Source: Rhizobium mayense (lineage in GTDB: Bacteria > Pseudomonadota > Alphaproteobacteria > Rhizobiales > Rhizobiaceae). Taken from it: a stretch of 63,596 bases of DNA. Below, in pieces: positions 25,801 through 34,131 of the stretch (positions are counted from its first letter, which is position 1; each line of letters starts with the position of its first letter). The notes under the pieces are model-generated. The model saw only the letters and a list, made by a program, of their open reading frames with translations, made no database searches and had not been told where the DNA came from. The stretch spans positions 1 to 63,596 of the forward strand of contig NZ_JARFYM010000036.1 of the NCBI RefSeq assembly GCF_030272705.1, in the 5' to 3' direction. A program made the translations under genes and the position numbers.

Positions 25801-26000
25801 AGTGGGGCTGCGACGCTTGCCGCCATGCTCGCGGGGTCGGCGCCGGGACGGCTGGCGGAGACCACGATCGTCGGCAGATCGACAGTCGGCAGGCTGGCGA
25901 CCGGCAAGAAACGGTAGGCGACGATGCCGAGGATCATCAGGCCGATCGCCAGAAGCGTGGTTCCGACAGGACGTTTGATGAACGGCTCCGAAAGGCTCAT
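22893..26000 (-). CDS. RND efflux pump subunit, MdtC-like
   Basis: A 1035-residue inner-membrane RND pump protein of the MdtB/MdtC (heteromeric) subgroup. It begins 'MSLSEPFIKRPVGTTLLAIG'. Helix 4 'VGFVVDDAIVMIENIYANLE' carries the acidic relay residues, and 'LLIGIVKKNGIMMVDFAL' is the helix 10-11 signature of this subgroup. It is the last gene of the operon adaptor-MdtB-MdtC, overlapping the previous gene by 4 bp. In E. coli MdtB2C acts as a heterotrimer exporting bile salts, novobiocin and flavonoid-like compounds; here the substrate is inferred only loosely. Confidence 0.92.
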   Translation of the reverse strand: MSLSEPFIKRPVGTTLLAIGLMILGIVAYRFLPVASLPTVDLPTIVVSASRPGADPASMAASVAAPLERHLGTIAGITQLTSVSSLGSSSIVAQFDLSRSVDGAAQDVQAALNAAATDLPGDLPTLPSFRKINPAAAPVLILALTSDNVSPSAIYDAADTVVVQRISQVDGVGGVTVSGADQPAVRVRLDPDRLSAMGLSLDNIRTAIVNANVLGPIGSIDGNSAAFSISMNSQLRTPEAYGRIVVRSGDGTAVRLSDIATVEPGVRNSRSDAWYDGKPSVLLNITRAADANVIATVDGVKALIPELQRLIPSGVHIAVLSDRTTTIHASVTDMQWTLLATICLVMAVVFIFLRRATTTFAAGVTVPLSLCGTFAAMWLVGLSIDNLSLMALAVSVGFVVDDAIVMIENIYANLETGMKPMKAALEGAKQIGFTVVSISLSLLAAFIPLFFMGGIVGRFFQTFSLTLGFTIVVSTLVSLTLTPMICGHRLRSYDKDARPGLFGRIVEGTLGAITNFYGRTLKAVLHHRVLSVLVILACVVMSSYLYVKVPKGFIPQDDTGYIQGGTEAATDISYPAMVKLQQQAADMVAKDPAVSGVGSSVGGGGFSSSINRGQLFISLKPASERVSTAEVIDRLRKQLTATPGLSTFLFSPGDIRAGARQSQSQYQFTLWGANYDELVEWAPKVLERLQALPQLTDVATDRQPNGLQATVNINRGEASRLGVSIQSIDAALNNAFAQRQVSTIYTQRNQYRVVLEADPSYARDPNDISKLYVPASGGIQIPLNAVASVDRTLAPLVVNHQGQYPSVTISYNLALNTVLETANDAIQQAVLEMHLPDTLHADFAGDAANVTQSASSQPLLLLAALLTVYIVLGILYESLAHPLTIISTLPSAGLGALLALVISGTELTIIAFIGIILLIGIVKKNGIMMVDFALQGERKLGLPSEEAIYEACLKRFRPILMTTLAALMGAIPLIIATGPGAELRRPLGITIVGGLIVSQILTLYTTPIIYLMLAKLHARWSTKQQPVPPVSSLPT

Positions 26001-29000
26001 GTCCCGCCACCCACAACTTCGTCAAGCTCCGGAGCCGGCGCGCCGGTCGGCCGCCCGACAACGCGGGCGCGCAGGCTTTCGAAGGCAAGATAGATCACCG
26101 GCGTCGTATAGAGCGTCAAAAGCTGCGACAGCACCAGGCCGCCGATGATGGTGATGCCGAGCGGAATGCGCAGTTCCGCCCCGGTGCCATGCGCCAGCGC
26201 CAGCGGCAGCGCACCGAAGAGCGCGGCGAGCGTCGTCATCATGATTGGACGGAAGCGGAGGATCGAGGCTTTCAAGATCGCCTCACGCGGCGCCAACCCT
26301 TCCTTGCGCTCGGCCTCCAGCGCGAAGTCGATCATCATGATCGCGTTCTTCTTGACGATACCCATCAGCAGCACGATGCCGATCAGGGCGATGATCGACA
26401 GGTCCTGGCCGAACAGCATCAGCGCCAGCAGCGCGCCAACGCCCGCCGACGGCAAGGTCGAGAGGATCGTCACGGGGTGCACGGCGCTTTCATAAAGCAG
26501 CCCGAGGACGATATAGATCGTCACGACAGCCGCCAGGATCAGCCAGGGCTCGCCGGCAAGCGACGAGGCGAACTCCTGGGCATCGCCGGAATAATTACGC
26601 TGTATCGAGTTCGGCATGCCGATATCGCGCTCCGCCGCCTGGACCTCGGTGACGGCTTCGCTGAGGGAGGCGCCCTTGGCAAGATCGAAACTGATGGTCA
26701 CTGCCGGGAACTGTTCGTCGTGGCTAATGACCAACGGCGCCGTCATGAACGCGGCCGTCGTAAAGGCATTGAGCGGCACCTGCGTGTCGCCGGCGCCAGC
26801 GACGTAGAGCTTGTCGAGCGATTTCGGGTCCGACTGATATTGCGGCGCCGCCTCGAGGATAACGCGGTACTGATTGGCCTGGCCGTAAATGGTGGCGATC
26901 TGACGCTGGCCGAAAGCATCGTTCAGCGTGTCGCTGACGGCCTGCATCGAGACGCCAAGGCGTGAGGCGGTCTCGCGGTCGACGTTGACGAAGATGCGGC
27001 CACCGCCCATTTCGACTTCCGAAGCGACATCAATCAGCTTGGAGCTCTGCTGCAGTCGCTGCACCAGCTTCTCCGCCCAGTCCACCACCGTCGCCGTGTC
27101 AGTGCCGGTCAGCGTATACTGGTAGGGCGCTCGGCTGGCGCGCGTGCTGATCGAGATGCCGCGCACGCTCTGGAAGGTGACGTGGATACCGGGCAGATCC
27201 GCAACTTCATCCCGCATGCGGTCGATGATTTCGGTCGCTGACGCGGCCCTCTCGTCCCTCGGCTTCAATATGAGGCTGAGATTGCCGGTATTGAGCGTCA
27301 GATTGCTGGCGCTGGTGCCGATGACCGAGACGATACCCGTTACGTCAGGGTCTTTGCGCAGCCGGTTGGCCACCGTTTCCTGCGTCTGCTTCATCGCTTC
27401 GAAGGAAGTAGTAGGCTCCGTCTCGACGACGGCGGTGATCAGGCCGGTATCCTGCGGCGGCAGGAAGCCTTTGGGGATGAAGATGTAAAGCGCGATCGTG
27501 GCGGCAAGCGTCACCACCGTGACCAGCAGCATGAAGGTGCTGCGGTTCACCGCCCAGACGAGACTGCGCCGATAGCCCTCGATCAGCCGACCCATGCCGC
27601 GGTCGGTGCCCGCCAGCAAGCCGCCGCGGTCTTCCTTCGGTTTGCGCAGGATGCGGGCGCACATCATTGGCGTCAAAGTCAGCGAGATCACCGCCGACAC
27701 GACAACCGCGATGGTCAGTGTCAACGCGAACTCGCGGAACATGCGCCCGACGATACCGGTCATGAACAGCAGGGGAATGAAGACGGCGATCAGCGAGAAG
27801 GTCAGCGAGATAATGGTGAAGCCGATTTCGCCGGCGCCTTTCAGAGCCGCCTGCATCGGGCTCTCGCCCTCTTCTATATGGCGGGCGATATTCTCGATCA
27901 TCACGATGGCGTCGTCGACGACGAAGCCCGTGCCGATGGTAAGCGCCATGAGGGACAGATTGTCGAGGCTGAAACCGGCAAACCACATGACGCCGAAGGT
28001 CGCGATCAGCGACAGCGGCAGGGCCACGCCGGCGATGAAGGTCGCCGTCACCGTCCGCAGGAACAGCAGAACGACGAGGATGACCAGGCCGATGCTGACG
28101 ACGAGCGTCCATTGCACGTCATGGATCGAGGCGCGAATCGTGTCGGTGCGGTCGTTGACGATATCGAGCGAGATGCCGGCCGGCAGTGCCTGCTTCAGCC
28201 GCGGGATCTGCTTCAGCACGCTCTCGACCGTCTGGATGACGTTGGCTCCCGGCTGGCGCATGATGTCGAGGATGACGGCCGGCTGGCCCTGGTACCAGGC
28301 GCCGACACGGTTGTTTTCCAGCCCCTCGACGACAGTGGCGACATCCTTCAGCTGCACGGGCGCATTGTTGCGATAGGCGACAATGACGGATTTGTAGATG
28401 TTGGGATCGACAATCTGGTCATTGGCGGCGAGCGTGAAGCTCTGCTGCGTGCCGTCGAGCGCACCCTTGGCGCCGGCAACGCTGGCATTGGTGATCGCCG
28501 TGCGCAGATCTTCCAGCGCCAGGCCATAGGAGGCAAGCCGCGGCAAGTCGGCCTGGATGCGAATGGCGGGCTTGACGCCACCCTGGATGCTGACATTGCC
28601 GACCCCCGAGACCTCGCTGAGCCGCTGCGCCATCATCGTATCGGCGAAATCGCTGAGTTCACGGATCGAATAGCTATTGGAGCGCAGCGCCAGCGTAACG
28701 ATCGGCGTATCGGCCGGGTTCACCTTCGAATAGGTCGGCGGATAGGGCAGCGTGCGCGGCAGCGTCGAGCCGGCGGCATTGATCGCCGCCTGCACGTCTT
28801 GGGCCGCCCCGTCAATGTCGCGGCCGAGATCGAATTGCAGGGTGATCTGGCTGATGCCGAAGGCGCTGGATGAGGTCATCGACGCCAACGACGGGATCTG
28901 CCCGAGCGGCCGCTCCAGAGGCGCAGTCACCAATGCCGCCATCGTATCGGGATCGGCGCCCGGCAATTGCGTCGTCACCTGGATGGTCGGAAAATCCACC

Positions 29001-29116
29001 TGCGGCAGCGGCGCGACCGGCAGGAAGAGAAAGCCGAGAATGCCGCCCAACAGAATGGCCACCCCGAGAAGCGAAGTGGCAATCGGCCTGGAAATGAAGA
29101 GCGACGAGACGTTCAT
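25997..29116 (-). CDS. RND efflux pump subunit, MdtB-like
   Basis: A 1039-residue paralogue of the next gene, starting 'MNVSSLFISRPIATSLLGVA'. Its helix-4 segment is 'TGFVVDDAIVMIENIARHIE' and its helix 10-11 segment is 'LLMGIVKKNAIMMIDFALEA'. Two large periplasmic loops carry the porter subdomains. Tandem, overlapping genes for two unequal pump proteins are the signature of MdtBC-type heteromeric pumps. It overlaps the adaptor gene by 4 bp, so all three are translationally coupled. Confidence 0.93.
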   Translation of the reverse strand: MNVSSLFISRPIATSLLGVAILLGGILGFLFLPVAPLPQVDFPTIQVTTQLPGADPDTMAALVTAPLERPLGQIPSLASMTSSSAFGISQITLQFDLGRDIDGAAQDVQAAINAAGSTLPRTLPYPPTYSKVNPADTPIVTLALRSNSYSIRELSDFADTMMAQRLSEVSGVGNVSIQGGVKPAIRIQADLPRLASYGLALEDLRTAITNASVAGAKGALDGTQQSFTLAANDQIVDPNIYKSVIVAYRNNAPVQLKDVATVVEGLENNRVGAWYQGQPAVILDIMRQPGANVIQTVESVLKQIPRLKQALPAGISLDIVNDRTDTIRASIHDVQWTLVVSIGLVILVVLLFLRTVTATFIAGVALPLSLIATFGVMWFAGFSLDNLSLMALTIGTGFVVDDAIVMIENIARHIEEGESPMQAALKGAGEIGFTIISLTFSLIAVFIPLLFMTGIVGRMFREFALTLTIAVVVSAVISLTLTPMMCARILRKPKEDRGGLLAGTDRGMGRLIEGYRRSLVWAVNRSTFMLLVTVVTLAATIALYIFIPKGFLPPQDTGLITAVVETEPTTSFEAMKQTQETVANRLRKDPDVTGIVSVIGTSASNLTLNTGNLSLILKPRDERAASATEIIDRMRDEVADLPGIHVTFQSVRGISISTRASRAPYQYTLTGTDTATVVDWAEKLVQRLQQSSKLIDVASEVEMGGGRIFVNVDRETASRLGVSMQAVSDTLNDAFGQRQIATIYGQANQYRVILEAAPQYQSDPKSLDKLYVAGAGDTQVPLNAFTTAAFMTAPLVISHDEQFPAVTISFDLAKGASLSEAVTEVQAAERDIGMPNSIQRNYSGDAQEFASSLAGEPWLILAAVVTIYIVLGLLYESAVHPVTILSTLPSAGVGALLALMLFGQDLSIIALIGIVLLMGIVKKNAIMMIDFALEAERKEGLAPREAILKASILRFRPIMMTTLAALFGALPLALAHGTGAELRIPLGITIIGGLVLSQLLTLYTTPVIYLAFESLRARVVGRPTGAPAPELDEVVGGGT

Positions 29117-30612
29117 TGCTGTCGTGTCGTTGAACTGGTGACGGCAGCATCGTTGCCGTCCGTATTCGCGTTGGAATTGGCGTTATTGCCGCCGGCGCCA
29201 TCCGCGTTCTGTCGACGGTGACCACCGTTGCCGCCACCCTGGCCGTTATGCTGGCGGTGCGGCCGTTGGCCATCATTGGCGGCGTTGCCGGGCGTTTGAG
29301 CCTGATTGTTTTGCGTTGCGTTTTCGGCAACCGGCTGCCCCTCGGTAACAGGGGTCGTCACAGCTGGTGCCGATGCGCCGGCCGCGGCGGAAATCTGCAC
29401 TTTCGAACCATCCTGCAGACGGGCAAAACCTGTCGTCACCACCTTGTCGCCGGGGACGACGCCATCGGCGATGACGGCCTGCACGTCGTCCTGCTGGCGC
29501 ACCTTCACCGGCTTCATGGCAACCGTCTCATCCTGTCGGATGATGTAGACGAAGGTACCGTTCGGTCCGCGCTGCACGGCAGCGGTCGGGATGACCGTCA
29601 CGCCCTTCAGCGTCTCGACCAGCAAGCGGGCGTTGACGAAGGCGCCCGGCCACAGCGCCAGCTTGTCGTTCGGGAAATTGGCCTTCAATCGCACCGTGCC
29701 TGTGGTCGGGTCGACCTGATTGTCGACCACCGCCAACGTGCCGTTATCGACCACAGTCTGACCGTCGCTCGCTATCGCCTGGACCGAAAGTGTGCCCACG
29801 GCACTTGCTGCGTTGACACGGGCAAGCTGCTGCTGCGGAACGGAAAACAGGACGGAAATCGGCTTGATCTGCGACAGCGTCACGATGCCCGTCGCGTCCG
29901 ACGCGCTGACGAGATTGCCGACATCGACGTTGCGGATGCCGGTGCGCCCGTCGATCGGCGCCTTGATCGTCGTATAGTCGAGCGTCGCCTGCGCACTTTC
30001 AATGGCTGCCTGATCGGACTGGATCGCCGCCGTATATTGCGCCACCTGGGATGTCGCGGTATCGACCTGCTGTTGGGTACCGGAAGCGGTCGCCACCATA
30101 CGCTGAAAGCGCTCGAGGTCGCGTTTCGCGCCGGCCAGCAAGGCCTCGTCCTGGGCCTTCTTGCCGACAGCCTGGTCGAGTTGGGCCTTGTAGACGGCAT
30201 CGTCGATGCGGGCGATGACGTCGCCCTTCTTGATGTCCTGGCCTTCTCCGAAACCGATTTCGACGACCTTGCCGCTGACCTGAGCGCGCACCGTCACCGT
30301 GTTCAGCGCCTTCACCGAGCCGACGCCGTCGATATAGACCGGCACATCCGTGGCTTTCGCATCCGCCGCCAGCACCGGAACGGGACCGGTGAATTGCGAA
30401 AGGCCGCCGCGCCGACGTCCGCCGGCCTGGCCTGCACCCTGCCCTTGATTGCCACGGCGTTCACCCTGGGCCTGCTCATTGGGCTGAGCCGCGCTCTGAT
30501 AGCCGAGCAGCCGCTCGGCGCTTCCGAGCCAGCGATCGCGTGTCACATAGGCGCTGTAGCCCACGGCGCCGATCATTGCTACCGATATCAGGACCCGAAA
30601 TGTCCGAGCCAT
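29113..30612 (-). CDS. RND efflux adaptor, MdtA-like, with low-complexity tail
   Basis: A 499-residue membrane-fusion protein anchored by an N-terminal helix ('VLISVAMIGAVGYSAYVT', about 6-24). Lipoyl halves ('VDTATSQVAQYTAAIQ', 'LDYTTIKAPIDGRTGIRNVD') flank a short coiled coil, with barrel segments such as 'LALWPGAFVNARLLVETL'. The start is chosen at ATG 30612, about 10 bp after GGAAGG; further ATG codons lie just upstream. The last 65 or so residues are Asn/Gly/Gln/His-rich (e.g. 'QHNGQGGGNGGHRRQN'), a disordered extension not usual in MdtA. It is the first gene of the mdtABC-like operon. Confidence 0.9.
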   Translation of the reverse strand: MARTFRVLISVAMIGAVGYSAYVTRDRWLGSAERLLGYQSAAQPNEQAQGERRGNQGQGAGQAGGRRRGGLSQFTGPVPVLAADAKATDVPVYIDGVGSVKALNTVTVRAQVSGKVVEIGFGEGQDIKKGDVIARIDDAVYKAQLDQAVGKKAQDEALLAGAKRDLERFQRMVATASGTQQQVDTATSQVAQYTAAIQSDQAAIESAQATLDYTTIKAPIDGRTGIRNVDVGNLVSASDATGIVTLSQIKPISVLFSVPQQQLARVNAASAVGTLSVQAIASDGQTVVDNGTLAVVDNQVDPTTGTVRLKANFPNDKLALWPGAFVNARLLVETLKGVTVIPTAAVQRGPNGTFVYIIRQDETVAMKPVKVRQQDDVQAVIADGVVPGDKVVTTGFARLQDGSKVQISAAAGASAPAVTTPVTEGQPVAENATQNNQAQTPGNAANDGQRPHRQHNGQGGGNGGHRRQNADGAGGNNANSNANTDGNDAAVTSSTTRQQ

Positions 30613-30838
30613 CAACATACCTTCCTTCACGGCTCCGGCTTTACCGATCTGCCGGTGCGATATTGGCGCGACTTTAGCTTGCAGTTGGTCGCTTAGGAAT
30701 TTGGTATGGCCATTAAATTTTGTCCATTTTTGTGTGGCTTAGCGCAACAAACTGTTACATTGGACGAAAACTAGGGTTGTGGTTGCAATTGAATAATCGG
30801 CAACGCACGCCCTAACTGTCCTGCGAAAAGTCAGCGGG

Positions 30839-30892
30839 CCACCTCGTCCTTCGAGGCTCCGCTCTTCAAGCTCCGCAACTCAGATGAGGTGG
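30839..30892. repeat. Palindromic intergenic repeat, unit 1
   Basis: CCACCTC...GAGGTGG encloses CGTCCTTCGAGGCTCCG and CTCCGCAACTCAGATGAGG. It belongs to a family with the theme CCTCGTCCTTCGAGGCTCCG ... CCTCAGGATGAGG, seen again at 30924, 41245, 41396 and 49233. Confidence 0.65.
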
Positions 30893-30923
30893 AGTAAGCT
30901 ACGCGGCTGCGCACAATAGGTCC

Positions 30924-30976
30924 GCCCTCACCCTGAGGAGCGGGGGCCGAAAGCCGACGCCTCGAAGGGTGAGGGC
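30924..30976. repeat. Palindromic intergenic repeat, unit 2
   Basis: GCCCTCACCCT...AGGGTGAGGGC, an 11-bp perfect outer stem, with CTGAGGAGC and GCCTCGAAGG inside. It is in opposite orientation to unit 1 at 30839, and the two are separated by about 30 bp. Confidence 0.65.
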
Positions 30977-31001
30977 GAGTGGGCAGGATCAGCGACGACA
31001 C

Positions 31002-31988
31002 TCATATCCGCACGATCAGGCGGCCGCGAACCTGCCCCGCCAGAATGGCCTTGGCCGCTTCCGGCAAATCCTCCAGCGTGATTTCCTTGACGAAACTGTC
31101 ATAGGCCGAAAAATCGAACAATTCGGCGATACGTGCCCAGGCGGCGACACGCCGCTCATAGGGCTGCATGACGCTGTCGATGCCCAGAAGCGCGACACCA
31201 CGCAGAATGAAGGGCAGGACGTTGGTCTCGAACGTCACGCCACCGGCATTACCGATGGCGGCCACGGCTCCGTGATATCTGACCTGCTTCAGAAGCTTGC
31301 CGAGCATCGCCCCGCCCACCGAATCGATGGCTGCGGCCCAGCGGGCGCTTTCGAGCGGCTTGTCGGCCGCAGCGAAGAACTCTTCGCGGCTCATGATCGT
31401 CTTTGCCCCGAGCGCCTTCAATTCCTCGGACAAATGCGGGCGGCCGGAGATTGCCGCGACCTCATAACCGAGTTTGGAAAGCAGATGGATCGCGACCGTG
31501 CCGACGCCACCGCCGGCGCCTGTCACCAGCACTTCGCCGTCGCCGGGCTTCAGGCCGTTGGCTTCCAGCCGATCGACCGCGAGCATCGCCGTCAGCCCCG
31601 CGGTTCCCATGACCATGGCATCGCGCGTGGAAAGCCCTTCTGCAAGCGGCACCAGCCAGTCGCCGAAGACCCTGGCCTTCTCGGCATAGCCGCCCCAATG
31701 GTTCTCGCCGACACGCCATCCTGTGAGCACGACCTTCTGGCCGGCGCGATAGCGCGGATCGGCGCTCTCGATCACCGTCCCGGAAAAATCGACGCCGGCG
31801 ACATGCGGATAGGTGCGCACCAGACCACCGCCCCCCGTCAGGCACAGGCCGTCCTTGTAATTGACGTCGGCCCATTCCACCGCGACCGTGACATTGCCCT
31901 CAGGCAACCGGTCATTTTCGAGCGTCTGCACAGTCGAGGCGACGGCGCCGGCAGCGTCGCGCTCGGTAACAAGAGCCTTGAAACTCAT
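31002..31988 (-). CDS. AcuI/YhdH-like NADPH quinone oxidoreductase (acryloyl-CoA reductase family)
   Basis: A 328-residue cytoplasmic zinc-free MDR-family reductase. Evidence: 'VEWADVNYKDGLCLTGGGGL', 'YPHVAGVDFSGTVIESADPR' and the Rossmann motif 'VLVTGAGGGVGTVAIHLLSK' are characteristic of YhdH/AcuI. AcuI reduces acryloyl-CoA to propanoyl-CoA with NADPH, in 3-hydroxypropionate and DMSP metabolism; many members keep only generic annotation. It stands 65 bp after the ABC operon in the same direction and could be read with it. Whether it belongs to the neighbouring catabolic pathway is unclear. Confidence 0.85.
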   Translation of the reverse strand: MSFKALVTERDAAGAVASTVQTLENDRLPEGNVTVAVEWADVNYKDGLCLTGGGGLVRTYPHVAGVDFSGTVIESADPRYRAGQKVVLTGWRVGENHWGGYAEKARVFGDWLVPLAEGLSTRDAMVMGTAGLTAMLAVDRLEANGLKPGDGEVLVTGAGGGVGTVAIHLLSKLGYEVAAISGRPHLSEELKALGAKTIMSREEFFAAADKPLESARWAAAIDSVGGAMLGKLLKQVRYHGAVAAIGNAGGVTFETNVLPFILRGVALLGIDSVMQPYERRVAAWARIAELFDFSAYDSFVKEITLEDLPEAAKAILAGQVRGRLIVRI

Positions 31989-32053
31989 CGGGCCGTCCTT
32001 GTGTTCATAAAGGTCAAGTTAGGGCGGAACGACGACAAATCATCCCACCTGCC

Positions 32054-33091
32054 TCAAGCGATCGCTGACGTCGCGGTCCGCGGCGCAACCGGTATTGGAT
32101 TGGGCTTTGCGAAGTGACAGGCAACAAAATGGCCCGGCACGGTCTGCGCGAGAGGCGGCCTTTCGGACTTGCAGATCGCTTCGGCAATCGGGCAGCGCGT
32201 ATGAAAGCTGCAGCCGGGTGGCACGTTGGCCGGGCTCGGCACGTCACCCTTCAGGATGATGCGGGTCTTCGGCGCGTCGGGATCAGGCTCCGGCACGGCC
32301 GAAAGCAGCGCCTGCGTATAAGGATGGCTCGGATGGTCATAGACGCGATCCTTAGGCCCGATCTCGACGATGCGGCCGAGATACATCACCGCGACGCGAT
32401 CGGCGATGTGGCGCACGACCGATAGATCGTGTGCAATGAACAAATAGGAGAACTTGCGTTGCTCCTGCAGGTCCTGCATCAGATTGACGATCTGTGCCTG
32501 CACAGAAACATCGAGCGCCGAAACCGGCTCGTCGGCGACGATGAATTGCGGATTGACCGAAATCGCCCGCGCAATACCGATTCGCTGTCGCTGGCCGCCG
32601 GAAAACTGCCGGGGGTAGCGATCCATGAAAGTCGGCGACAGCCCGACCCGGGTCAAAAGTTCGGCCACGCGATCGCGGGCCTGTTGTCGCGACTTGACCA
32701 GGCCGAAGACCTCCAACGGTTCGGCAACGATCTGAGCGATCGAGCGGCGCGGGCTCAGCGACCCGTAAGGGTCCTGAAAGATCATCTGCATCTTTTCGCG
32801 CATCGCCCGCATGTCGCCACGGCTGAATGCGGTGAGATCGACGCCGTCCATCAGCACCTGGCCCTCGGTCGGCTCGATCAGCCTCAGAAGCAGCCGCCCA
32901 AGCGTGGACTTGCCGCAGCCGGATTCGCCGACCAGTGCCAGGGTCTCGGCACGCTTGACGGTGAAGGAGACGCCGTCGACGGCGCGCACGCCCGAAGGTG
33001 TCTTGCCGAGCGTCAGCCCGACGGCATCGGAAAAGGTCTTGCCCAAATCCCTGACGGTGATGAGGTCGTCTTGCGTGTTCGTCTCTTTCAT
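32054..33091 (-). CDS. Oligopeptide-type ABC ATPase, DppF/OppF
   Basis: A 345-residue ATP-binding subunit of a dipeptide/oligopeptide/opine-type importer. Motifs are Walker A 'GESGCGKSTLGRLLLRL', Q-loop 'MIFQDPYGSLSPR' (typical DppF), signature 'FSGGQRQRIGIARAI', Walker B 'IVADEPVSALD' and His-loop 'IAHDLSVVRHI'. The C-terminal oligo_HPY region has 'PANVPPGCSFHTRCPIAEAI'. I chose ATG 33091, which overlaps the upstream ATPase stop (ATGA) and follows GGGAG; the longer frame overlaps that gene without a ribosome-binding site. It is the last gene of the operon. Confidence 0.93.
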   Translation of the reverse strand: MKETNTQDDLITVRDLGKTFSDAVGLTLGKTPSGVRAVDGVSFTVKRAETLALVGESGCGKSTLGRLLLRLIEPTEGQVLMDGVDLTAFSRGDMRAMREKMQMIFQDPYGSLSPRRSIAQIVAEPLEVFGLVKSRQQARDRVAELLTRVGLSPTFMDRYPRQFSGGQRQRIGIARAISVNPQFIVADEPVSALDVSVQAQIVNLMQDLQEQRKFSYLFIAHDLSVVRHIADRVAVMYLGRIVEIGPKDRVYDHPSHPYTQALLSAVPEPDPDAPKTRIILKGDVPSPANVPPGCSFHTRCPIAEAICKSERPPLAQTVPGHFVACHFAKPNPIPVAPRTATSAIA

Positions 33092-34131
33092 GACGTCGCT
33101 CCCGCGCTGACCCAGCATGCTGCCTTCTGGCCGGTGGCCTGGGTGAACATCGGCGGCATAACTTGTGCGCATTTGTCGATCCGGTCGGCGCAGCGGGCAT
33201 AGAAGGGACAGCCCTGCTTGACCGCGCCGGCGAGCGGCACTGAGCCCGGAATCTGATACAGTCGCTTGCGGTCGTCCTTCAGTTTCGGCACGGATTGCAA
33301 AAGGCCGCGCGTATAGGGATGGCCGGGATTACGGAAGATGGTGCGCACGTCTCCGTCCTCCACCACGCGGCCGGCATACATGACGATCACCCGCTCCGCG
33401 ATATCGGCGACAACGCCAAGATCGTGCGAGATCAACAGCACGGCGGTGTTCAGCTCCCGCCGCACCTTCTTCATCAGCTCCAGCACCTGCGCCTGGATGG
33501 TGACATCGAGGGCCGTGGTCGGTTCGTCGGCAATCAGGAGTTTCGGATTGCAGGCGACGGCCATGGCGATCATCACGCGCTGACGCATGCCGCCCGAGAA
33601 CTGATGCGGATAGGCCGCGATGCGCTTTTGCGGATCGGGCATACCCACGAGCTTCAAAAGCTCGATGATGCGGGCGCGCCGCTCCTCGCGACTCGATTTT
33701 TCATGCAGCTTGATCGCCTCGCCGATCTGATCGCCGATGGTCATGACCGGATTGAGCGAACTCATCGGCTCCTGGAAGATCATCGCGATATCACGGCCAC
33801 GAATCTCAGGCATTTTCGAGCGCGGCAGTTCCAGAAGATTGACGCCCTCCAGCTCGACGCGGCCCTCCGCAATGCGGCCGGGCGGCATGGGGATGAGGCC
33901 CATGGTGGCGAGCGAGGTAATCGACTTGCCGGAGCCGGATTCGCCGACGATGCCGACTGCGCCACCGGCGGCAATTTCGAAACTGACGCCGTTGACGACG
34001 CGGATTGGCCGATCCTTGGGGCCGAATTCGACCGAAAGGTTCTCCACCTTGAGAAGGGGCACCTGCTTGCCGGATCGGGATTGAGACTGGGATTGACCCT
34101 GGTTTTGCTTGGACGATGTTTCGGCAATCAT
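33088..34131 (-). CDS. Oligopeptide-type ABC ATPase, DppD/OppD
   Basis: A 347-residue ATP-binding subunit pairing with the DppF-like protein. Walker A 'GESGSGKSITSLATMGLI' is typical of DppD. The Q-loop is 'MIFQEPMSSLNPVMTIGDQI', the signature 'FSGGMRQRVMIAMAV', the Walker B 'LLIADEPTTALDVT', followed by 'LISHDLGVVADI'. The C-terminal segment has 'KQGCPFYARC' (oligo_HPY). The first 20 residues are Gln/Ser-rich and unconserved. It overlaps the genes on both sides by 4 bp. Confidence 0.94.
   Translation of the reverse strand: MIAETSSKQNQGQSQSQSRSGKQVPLLKVENLSVEFGPKDRPIRVVNGVSFEIAAGGAVGIVGESGSGKSITSLATMGLIPMPPGRIAEGRVELEGVNLLELPRSKMPEIRGRDIAMIFQEPMSSLNPVMTIGDQIGEAIKLHEKSSREERRARIIELLKLVGMPDPQKRIAAYPHQFSGGMRQRVMIAMAVACNPKLLIADEPTTALDVTIQAQVLELMKKVRRELNTAVLLISHDLGVVADIAERVIVMYAGRVVEDGDVRTIFRNPGHPYTRGLLQSVPKLKDDRKRLYQIPGSVPLAGAVKQGCPFYARCADRIDKCAQVMPPMFTQATGQKAACWVSAGATS

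Larger units (their letters stand above)
30613..31001. other. Intergenic region: efflux promoter side and repeats
   Basis: From 30613 to about 30800 the sequence is AT-richer and should hold the mdtABC-like promoter (minus strand); I cannot point to a clear -35/-10. From 30839 to 30976 there are two palindromic repeat units listed separately. No coding region is seen. Confidence 0.5.

Noticed and set aside
30839..30976. CRISPR-like repeat array
   Set aside because: Only two divergent palindromic units in opposite orientation, no regular spacers and no cas genes.
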